Assembly (NCBI RefSeq): GCF_007565055.1
Contig: NC_044553.1
Span: 100,167,858 to 100,231,857, forward strand
Source of the DNA: Rhinopithecus roxellana
Taxonomy: Eukaryota; Chordata; Mammalia; Primates; Cercopithecidae
DNA length: 64,000 bases
Reading direction: 5' to 3'
Shown: piece after piece, positions 55,519 through 64,000 of the stretch
Numbering within the stretch: position 1 is the stretch's first letter
Layout: every line of letters begins with the position of its first letter
Made by a program: the position numbers and the translations under genes
Notes under the pieces: model-generated
What the model saw: the letters and a program-made list of their open reading frames with translations, nothing else
Databases searched by the model: none
Told to the model about the DNA's origin: nothing

Positions 55519-57742
55519 CACAAGAAAATTGAAGAGCTATACGGATTACCCATTCTTTGCTGTGGAATTGTGCAATTGAATTTAGAATATAATAGAATTT
55601 GTGTTTCCAATAAAATCAACTCAGAATAGCTTCACATCATAGAACTAAATTAGACCATAACTCCCTCTAATTAGTTTGGATAGTAACAGTTTTAGTCCTT
55701 AATCACACCTTTTAGTGAAGAATTCTGAAGTCCTTAGAATAAAGTCTATTGTCCTACATCCTTGGGAGTAGTTCTTGAGAGAGGGAAGTTAACAGATGCA
55801 TTGACAAAGTAGGTCATCTGAAGAGTAGTTTTTAATTGTCTATGAGTTTTTTTTTAAATGGAAAACTTGGAAGTGTAATATTATGTAATTGCTCATGTGT
55901 GTCCTGAAGCATGTTTAATGGTAGAATATACGAACTTGATTAAATATTTCATTTCCTGGTAACTTCATTAAGGTTATGGATATCAGTTGAGACATTATAC
56001 AATATCTTGGTTAGGGAGAGAAAACCCTTCCCTCAGATGATTTATTTTCTGCATCAGCTCTTTCTTTCTTAAGAACCAGTCAACATCTGTAGATCAATTC
56101 TTTATTCTGTGCAGAAGCCTTTATCACATGCCTTATTCCAGTCTTCAAATCTGCTTGCCCTTGTTATCTGCTATCTTCTAGACTGGGACAGAGAACAACA
56201 TTATTAGAATATTACTGAGGTTTGGTTACCACGCTTTAGTAGGTAGTGAGGTGATGTGGAGATGGTGAGGCAGTTGGAGCATCCTCTCTGAGACTATGCG
56301 TTAAATCAAGGAAAAGAAAAATTGGACAAAAATAATTCTTTGATTTCTGTTCAGTTTGAATCTGAAGAGAAACTTATGGAAAGCAGGTTGTTTACATTGA
56401 TGTTAAAGGCCTGCATAGACAAATGGCACTTAAATCTCTTCAGTAGTGACATTTTCACTGATGACATTAAGAATACATTGAAAACCTGAAGGGCACATGA
56501 GAACAAACTAGAGAAAGGGGAAGGGGATGTATCTGTGGGATATGGTGAAGTGTGTTTTGAGGATGAGAGCCATCTTGGAGGGATGGAGTCAGGAGTTCTC
56601 AGAAGAATGGCAATGATCTGTATAGATCTGTGTGGGAAAAATATTGTGAAAATTAACCTGGCAAGCGTATTTTTGTTCCTATCTCCCTAAATGAATTTTA
56701 TCTTTCAAATATATTTAAACAATGGGTGGCCATGTTGAGAAGGGAGGAGTTCTAACTGATATATGCGTTTAGTCTTTTTTATTTTGTTGTCACTGAAAAG
56801 TTGAATTAAACCACAGATTCTGGGCAAACCACTTTAGTATGATTAAAAACATTCATTACATTTTCCTCCTAAAAGCAGCTTCCCTAAAGCATGGAAAAAT
56901 GTTAAAAATGCATTCACATTAAAGTCTGATTCTTTTTCTAAATTGGAAAACAAGAAAGTGCATTAAAATATTTTTCTAGTGAAGAGTCATTAGAGTAATA
57001 AGGAGATTGTTGGTGATGAATATCTAGGGGGAACATTAATCATCTTCATCTTTTAGTTTTCTTCTGATAAAAACAACATTTGGAGATAACCTAATCATAA
57101 TTGCAATAGAAAGTTTACAGAAAGTGAAATCCCTGGACATTGAGGTCAACTTGACCTTTGGGTAATAATTCCATAGCCCCACATTTCATGAAATGGAGAA
57201 AAATAAACTTTAAATATATGATTACTTAGACTTTCTCAATGAGTTGTTGGTCTCACCAGTATCTTCTTATGTCTTTGCTTCTTTTTGTAGCACTTCATTT
57301 CTTGGCAGCACCTTTACCTTAAATAATTTAGGCAAAAAAAGTAAGATATATTAATAAATGAGCTAATTTTTCCTTAGGTATTGAAAGTTCTAATTAAAAT
57401 TTTAATATTGGAAAAGGTTGAAGCTGTTTGCCAAATAAGATTTTAAATGACCCCTAGGCTATTTCTAGCTATGATAACATGCCCTTATCATTAGTAAACA
57501 TCGTTGGACTATCATTACATGTTATTATGTGGAGGACACTTTGTTAGTAGCAAAGTGGAGTAAGAGGTGGTTGCTGTCTAAACTACAGTTCAGCTGGAGA
57601 CAGATGTTTACTGTTTTATGGTTTACTGTATTTTAGATACTATTGCTTAGTCATATCAGCTAGTAAGGGACAAGCCCCATGAAGTTAATGAATGAACACA
57701 GTCAGAAGTTTTTCTCACTCATATGAAGTCCAAAATATCTTC
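55519..57742. other. AT-rich single-copy DNA
   Basis: No recognised element or exon in 2.2 kb. Confidence 0.5.
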
Positions 57743-58230
57743 TGTGGTAGGCAGAATAATGACCTTCCCCACAAAGACATCCTAATTCCTAGAACCTGTG
57801 AATAGGTTACCTTACATTGCAAAAGAGACTTTGCAGATGTTATTAAGTTAAGGATATCAAGATGGGAAGATTATTCTGAATTATCTGGGTGGACCCAATC
57901 TAATCATAAGGACTCTGAAAAGACAAAGAGGGAGGCAAGAGAGACACAGAGGCAGGCCATGACAGAAATAGAGGGACGGAAAGAGAGACTGGAAGATGTG
58001 GCACTGCTGGTTTTGAAGATGGAGGTTGGGGCCATGAGCTAAGGAATGCCGCTGGCCTCTAGAAGCTAGAAAAAGCAAGGAAACAGATTGTCCCTTTAAG
58101 GCTCCAGAAGAAACAGCCTTGCCAACATGATTTTAGGACTTCTGATCCCCAGAACTGTAAGATAATAAATTACCTTGTTTGAAACCATTGGGTTTGTGAT
58201 CATTTGTTACAGCAGTGATAGGAAAGTAGT
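57743..58230 (+). mobile_element. Solo MLT1-group MaLR LTR
   Basis: TGTGGTAGGCAGAATAATGA, GAACCTGTGAATAGGTTACC, AGAGACTTTGCAGATGTTAT, GGTTTTGAAGATGGAGGTTG, CTGTAAGATAATAAATTACC and a degenerate AGGAAAGTAG end. About 488 bp. Subfamily (MLT1C-like) is uncertain. Confidence 0.75.
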
Positions 58231-58454
58231 CCACCTTGCATGTAGTCAGTCAGGAAGTCAGTCTCTTTTCACTTTATGACTCTGATACGAGGCGTTCTAA
58301 TCAGCTGCATTTATTTTAGCCAGTGAGTGGAGAAAGAGAATGAGGGATGGCACATGGGAGATTTTTATGAAGCAGGGAAGTAAATGACAAACACAATTTC
58401 TATTCACATTCCATTGTTTTCACCCATCGCAAGATGTCATATTGACCCAAATTT

Positions 58455-58740
58455 TTCTTTAGATGTTATGATCCCCTTATCAGTCTAGTACTTTTCTCTA
58501 TGTCCTTATGACACCCTGTCCATGCAGCTCATGCTAGACATCTTGCAGTCGTTTTTGATACTTCCCTCTCTCCTGGTTCCTCATACTCAATCTGCCACAG
58601 ACCCTCAATGATTTTGTCTAACAAGTCCATCAATTTTCTCTCCATCTTCAATACCACCATTTTCATCCAAATAGCCATGTAACTACACGCAGGATAGTCC
58701 TACAGCCAGGAAGAATATGAAGCCTGTTTGGTGAGCAGGT
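58455..58740 (+). mobile_element. L2-type relic (RT C-terminal region)
   Basis: GCAGTCGTTTTTGATACTTC, TCATACTCAATCTGCCACAG and AACAAGTCCATCAATTTTCT parallel the LGVILD..HPQSI..KSC coding block of L2. A second copy of the same part is at 59640-59900. Confidence 0.5.
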
Positions 58741-59454
58741 GAGCAGTTTTTGCCATGGATGCCAAACTGGTTCGTCAGCAGATGGTTGTTATCTCTTCCC
58801 CATCCGTATTATCTGATAATGACTTTTTAACAGCATTACTTAGTTTTTCAAATGCTGAATATTATAAGGGAAGCGTAAGGCATTTTCCTCAGTTTTAAAG
58901 GGGAGCTAAAGGTCTATAGTCATCTCAAGCTCTTTGAGGTAAAGGTAAAAAATAATGAATAAATTAAAAAACCCCTGCGTAATTCTAATGGTAAAATAAC
59001 TTATATGAGTCAGAAGACCTAGGGCAGAAGTAAGGCTCAAATTCAAATAATTAAGTTTATAATATTTACGAGAAATAATTTTTCTTTAATTTCTCAGCAC
59101 TATTGATGAGTTGTGTTGAGGGCCGGGAACCTCAGTCTTGTCTACTGCTTTCTCCAGTTTGGAGAAAGTTAACACTGTAGGGAACATGCGAGTAGAGGTT
59201 GTGAGCCTTGAGATATTGCTTTGCCACACTTCACCAGATGAGTTCATTCTCAATACCAGATGGTGCTACCTCCTTTGTATTTTTACAAATATACAATTCT
59301 TTTATTTTTTAAAGAAGAAATAGGGATCATATTTGTCCCAGAAACATAGAAAAATTGTAACATTTTGCTGCAATCTTGTCTCATGCTCTTATTTCATTTA
59401 TCATGGCTTATACATATGTTTTAAGATTCTTTGTAATACTTTAAAATATCACTA
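58741..59454. other. Single-copy-looking DNA
   Basis: No element or exon recognised. Confidence 0.45.
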
Positions 59455-59590
59455 TATTATAAAGTGTTATGTGTTCACACCAAACATTTAGAAAATATAG
59501 ATAAGTAAAAAGGCCACCATACTGAACTAGCAACTGTTAACTATTTGGTGTATATTCTTTCTATAACTATATTGATCTGTCCACAAGAAC
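59455..59590 (-). repeat. Ancient LINE tail, same family as 41690
   Basis: TTTAGAAAATATAGATAAG, AACTGTTAACTATTTGGTGT, ATATTCTTTCTATAACTATA. Diverged; family uncertain. Confidence 0.4.
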
Positions 59591-59639
59591 TCAACTTTGA
59601 AAATGTTCTTACCCATATACAAGAAGCCATATTAAACAC

Positions 59640-60150
59640 AATTTTTTTTTAGACTTTATGATCTTCTTATCAAACACTTTTCTCCATTTCATTATAAGAC
59701 AGTCCTGTCCATGTGACTACTCATGCTAGATATCTGGTAGTCATTTTTGATAACTCCCTCTCCCTTTACCACTCATATCCCTTCATCTCCCATATTCAAT
59801 CTGTTACCAAGTCTTCTTGATTCCACCTATCTTCATCTACTTTTCATCATCCATCATCTCCCCTGCTGCCACTCGCATCTTGGCCCATGCACATACATGC
59901 ATATTTCTTCTTGCTCATCACCATGTTCCTAATAACTACTTGCCTTTTGGATTTCATTTTGCCAGGGAAACCTTTTCTTGCTGTTCAGACAGGATTTGGT
60001 GTGCCTTTTGTGTGGCATCTTAGTACTGTATGATTATCTCTATTATATTACATATCATCACAGCATTACAACCTGTTTACTTGTCTGTGTTTCCCATAGT
60101 GTTCCTAGTGCTTAGCACAAGGCCTGCCCCTATCAGGTCTTTGATACACA
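59640..60150 (+). mobile_element. L2 relic, RT end to 3' UTR
   Basis: GGTAGTCATTTTTGATAACT, CATATTCAATCTGTTACCAA, then the 3' portion with CAGGGAAACCTTTTCTTGCT, ACTTGTCTGTGTTTCCCATA and GTGCTTAGCACAAGGCCTG. Degenerate, non-coding. Confidence 0.65.
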
Positions 60151-63100
60151 TGATCGAATAGATAATGAGCAGTAGTGGGAAAGTAGGACAAACAGGTAAA
60201 GGGATCAGTTTTGGCCTCTGAAAGACATGTTGATTCTTGAATAAAGGAGTGATGTAGAAACAGATGGCTTTAGAACTGGTAGTATCATGGAGAATGAATT
60301 GAAAAGAAATGGGATGAATTTAAAGAGTACTGCTGGCACACTGCTGCTGTGATCCACGGGTGAAACCATGAGAACATTGACTCTAGTTACTGGGAATAGG
60401 AAGGTATGAATATGAGGACCTCAACTGAAGAAGCAAAGAAATCTGCTCCTGGTCACTTTGGGGTTGAATAGTACACATAAGGCTGTCAGGGGTCCACCCC
60501 AAATGGCTCAGAGAGGCAATTCTGAAAGGAGGGGTTGATGGTTATAGGCTGGAAAGACCTTTAAAGAAAGAAAGGTGGACGATTACTAAAGCTAGCCCCC
60601 TTTTTTTTCCCCACCATCTGCTCTTCAACAAATCATGTATCTTAGTTGAACTTTTTCTGACTTGGTTACATAAACTGTTTTCTCAGGGTGAGTGGCTCTG
60701 ACTGCTTCCCCAGAGAAACTTGTTTTAACTGTGTATCTAATGGGTTGCTCTTCAGTTTTCTTAGTTTGCATTTTTAACATGGACAAGTTGCAGAAGTAAT
60801 ACAAGGAACAGCACATAACACAATCTGTCATCCAAAAGTTAGAAAACAGAGCCAGGAGGTTAATTCCTCGTGTTTGCAAATACTGAGAAAACACCACCAA
60901 AACAACATGTGTCCTTGTATGTAGGTCATGCGATGGATCATAATTATAAACTTTTAGGATAATGCAATTAACAAAAATATTTCTGAATAAAAAGGAAAAA
61001 AAGATATCAACATAGAGCCACAATGAGTGAGCAAATATTTGAAGTCTGGTTATTCTATTCAAGGTATTGTGTATGTCGTATACGAGTGCAAACAAGTATA
61101 GAGAATAGTTTTTGTTCTCAGGGAGCTTATACTTTGGATGAAGAGATAAGCTGTAGACCTATGAAAATGTAAGTAAAATATAAGAGTGACTTAATGTATA
61201 CATGTATCATTACTTAGGGTTCTGCGTTTTAAATAACAAGTCAACTCAAGAAGTAAGCAACACAGAGGAATTTATTATAAGGAGACAGAAACGTATCTCA
61301 AGATCAGAAGTGCATCAGGGCCTCAGAAAATGAGCTGGAAAAACTGCAAAGCCACTACCTCCCTTCTCTTCTTTCTTGCTCCCCCATCCTCTCACTGACT
61401 CATTTTCTGAGGTGCTCCGCAGTCCCCACATTTGCATATTGCTGACAGGCTACTTGATTCCAACACCAAATTTTTAGTTGAAGAAGTATGTTTATACTAA
61501 TTGGATTAAGCATTCATCCTTAGTCCAACTAACTGTGATTTGCATGGTTATGTTATATAGATAAAGCTGTGAGAGCTCAGAGAAGTCATTTTTAGAGAAG
61601 GTGCTCATTATAGTATAAATATTTTGTTCAGGGATTGTCTGTCGTTATTTTACCACCAGTAGGCATGGCCGAACCACTGAGATTCCAACTGGATAAGTTT
61701 CCTGGGTTGTAAAAATAATGAGGGCTTGTCACAACAGCTCATGATTTGGTCAGAATTTCTATTTGGTACTGTAGAGATTTTTCTGTTGAATGGATGTTTG
61801 CACATACATTAATCATAGCTATGCTTGTTTGGAATGTCACTCTGCCATTTGTCATATTACTGAATAGTCACACTTTCCTTTCCTGTGTTTCGAAGTTTCC
61901 TTTTGGAGAAAACATTCTTTGTGGACTTTGTGGAATAAAGTGGGATATATCTTTGTTAATAAATTAATTTTTAGGTATAATAGAGACAAACTCAGCATTG
62001 AGGTTAGGTCTGTAAATGTTCAGTAGAGCTCTTAAATTATATTGCTTATGTGCAGTTCTCTCCCAAAATTTTAAATTAGTTTAATTGTCTCTCATATTCA
62101 GTCTATTTCAATGTAGTGAGCTTGGTAGGAAATATCTGAAAAATGTGGTTCTTCCAAAACATCTTCTTATGTGAGGCCCATGAGACAAAATGTACACGAT
62201 TGCCATACAGTACAAAGGCTGTGGAATTATACACTACAGTTCAAATTACTTGAACTGAACTCTGTGAAAAGATCTTGGATGGTCTTTAAAACATAATTTT
62301 ACTAAGGAGGTAATGTATGCAGTGAAGTGGCATTTGTCCACATTTGCTTTTGAGAAGGATTAATTTACTAATACTGTTAGTTCCTTCACCTCTTTGCTAG
62401 TTTATTACTTAAATGGAGACAGCCAAACGTTTTGTCAGGAGAGCTTGTGAGAAATACTGAGTATGGTTGCATGTAAAGCACTTAGGCTATAGTGATTCTT
62501 CAGTAATAGGTTAAAAAATGGAAGGACAGGATAAAATAAAAATAGAAAACAATCATGATCCAATATAGCATTGAAAATAATCTCAAAGAACTTTTTAGAA
62601 ACTTCCAATAGAGAATTTAAAAAATAGAAATGGCTGTTATGGCTGTGTGCTCAGAAATAAAGTCAAGCTACTCATCGTCTTTAAATGAAATTTCAAATTA
62701 TTGAAAACCTGTTAACGATTGGGTTTGTATGTAATTGCGGAATATAATATAAACAGGATTTAAATATAAAGTCTAGGGATACAATTGCTTTATTGCTGGA
62801 TAGAATACTCATTGATTCATTCATTCTTTGGCCTGGCTCAGAATCTGAGTCCATATGACTACCGGTCTCATTCTGGGAAAACAAAGAAGTGGAATTATAA
62901 TGAGGTTTTTAGTGTAAGGGAGTGTTTCTCCTCCATAGTAGCTGTGAGTGAAGCTGATGGGACTCACTGGAAAAGTCAGACCTCAATGTATTCTTGTCTC
63001 AAGGGTGGCAAGTTATTATGGTTCTTTCTGGTGTGTGATGTGGATGTTAGTGGTCTGTCACGTGACTTGCCTGCTTTTCCTATCAGTAGGGGGACTCGAA

Positions 63101-63267
63101 GGAGCTGGAGGAGCAATTGATAATCTCATTTGGTGTCAATGCCTGAGGCCTGAACCACACAAATCAGCACCTTTCTGGTGTCACTGGGCTACTTGCTGAT
63201 GGCATCCTTCCACTCCTTCACAGATAACATTTTTATTAAGAAGCTAGCAGTGGCTCAATATAAGTAT
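60151..63267. other. Single-copy-looking DNA
   Basis: Three kilobases without a confident element; weak old-repeat traces near 60160-60440 and 61210-61330. A 156-codon minus-strand frame at 60625-61095 is discussed in findings. No exon with splice sites recognised. Confidence 0.4.
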
Positions 63268-63269
63268 TG

Positions 63270-63310
<41 letters not shown>
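63268..63310. repeat. (GT)n microsatellite
   Basis: About 20 GT units with one GC and one AT interruption. Confidence 0.96.
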
Positions 63311-63312
<2 letters not shown>

Positions 63313-63366
63313 AATGTACATTGATTGAGGACTTTGACATGATAATCGAAACAAAAGCGGTCTTTA

Positions 63367-63658
63367 AATTTTTTTTTGAGACAGGGTCTCATTCTGTTGC
63401 CCAGACTGGAGTGCAGCGGCGTGATCTTAGCTCACTGCAACCTCTGCCTCCCAGGTTCAAGCGATTCTCCCACCTCAGTCTCCTGAGTAGCTGTGACTAT
63501 GGGCTCGTGCCACCACACCTGGCTAATTTTTGTATTTTTTTGGTAGAGATGGGGTTTCACCATGTTGGTCAGGCTGGTCTTGAACTATTGGCCTCAAGTG
63601 ATCTGCCCACCTGGCCTCTCAGATGCTGCCATTACAGGTGTGAGCACCGTGCCTGGCC
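63367..63658 (-). mobile_element. Alu SINE (AluS-like)
   Basis: TTTTTTTTGAGACAGGGTCTC to GTGCCTGGCC, full dimer with scattered substitutions. First Alu after 51107. Confidence 0.95.
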
Positions 63659-64000
63659 AACAAAATCGATCTCAAACAAAGGTGATGGGTAAAATAGCCT
63701 ACAAAATGGCTTCTGAGTCTCAAAAGTTAATTGTTGTCTAGATTTTAGAGTTTAGATCTGACTCTGCCACTAACTTACCTTGGTTGATTCACACAATGGC
63801 TTTGCTTTAGTTGACTTCTTTGCAAAAAACAGTTAAATTTGTTTTATTCCTAAAATTTGTGGCATAGTTATGCCTGAATTCACCCCGCATATTGTATATA
63901 TACTGTATACCTGGCATTTTGTTACATGCTCTGAGTACAAAAAGTATGTTTTAATATAAAATAATATGTGGTCTAGTAGTGAAATTGAGATGTATAAAAA
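63659..64000. other. Unassigned DNA with MIR-like trace
   Basis: 63742-63800 (GAGTTTAGATCTGACTCTGC, CACTAACTTACCTTGG) resembles a MIR core. Nothing else recognised. Confidence 0.4.

Overview
This is nuclear DNA from a primate, with no recognisable protein-coding exon, rRNA, tRNA or CRISPR array. Dense Alu SINEs place it in primates. Three copies (28000-28303, 38926-39228, 50809-51107) carry the AluY variants I associate with the Old World monkey AluYRa lineage: GATCCGGCCACTGC, CTCAAGCCTGTAATC and the ACTAGCCGGGCGAGGTGG block. A cercopithecid such as a macaque, baboon or guenon is the best guess. I do not recognise the locus; an intron or an intergenic region would both fit. Almost all open reading frames lie in transposable elements or look like chance.

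Layout. 1-17.2 kb: an old LINE-2 reverse-transcriptase relic, several MIR and L2 fragments, two MaLR LTRs (5016-5414, 5862-6253), scattered Alus, a MER5A (14632-14842) and a young 5'-truncated L1 with a perfect 17-bp target duplication (15671-15843). 17.2-27.8 kb: a second MaLR LTR overlapping a 70-bp tandem duplication, a Tigger/MER2 DNA transposon split by an L1 that is itself split by an Alu (18829-20084), then a run of Alus. 27.9-36.7 kb: one ancient MIR split by an 8.5-kb nest (L1-A in the MIR, full-length L1-B in L1-A, an Alu in L1-B, two more Alus in L1-A). 36.7-43.9 kb: mostly single-copy-looking DNA with an MST-type LTR and an AluYRa. 43.9-51.7 kb: a twin-primed L1, then a full-length L1 (L1-C) inside an ancient repeat; L1-C was invaded by a THE1-type MaLR element and has lost about 1.8 kb of ORF2 together with the THE1 3' half. 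51.7-64 kb: quiet DNA with no Alu until 63.37 kb. It holds conserved-looking AT-rich blocks, a palindromic MITE-like relic and an unexplained 512-bp insertion (54889-55400) with a poly(T) end and 118-bp near-identical flanking direct repeats.

The window therefore reads as a record of insertion order, not as a set of cooperating genes. The most unusual feature is the 54.8-55.5 kb insertion, which looks like an L1-mobilised transcript copy (or orphan 3' transduction) with an exceptionally long target-site duplication. I found no convincing previously undescribed functional system. All family names come from recognition by eye; no database search was possible.
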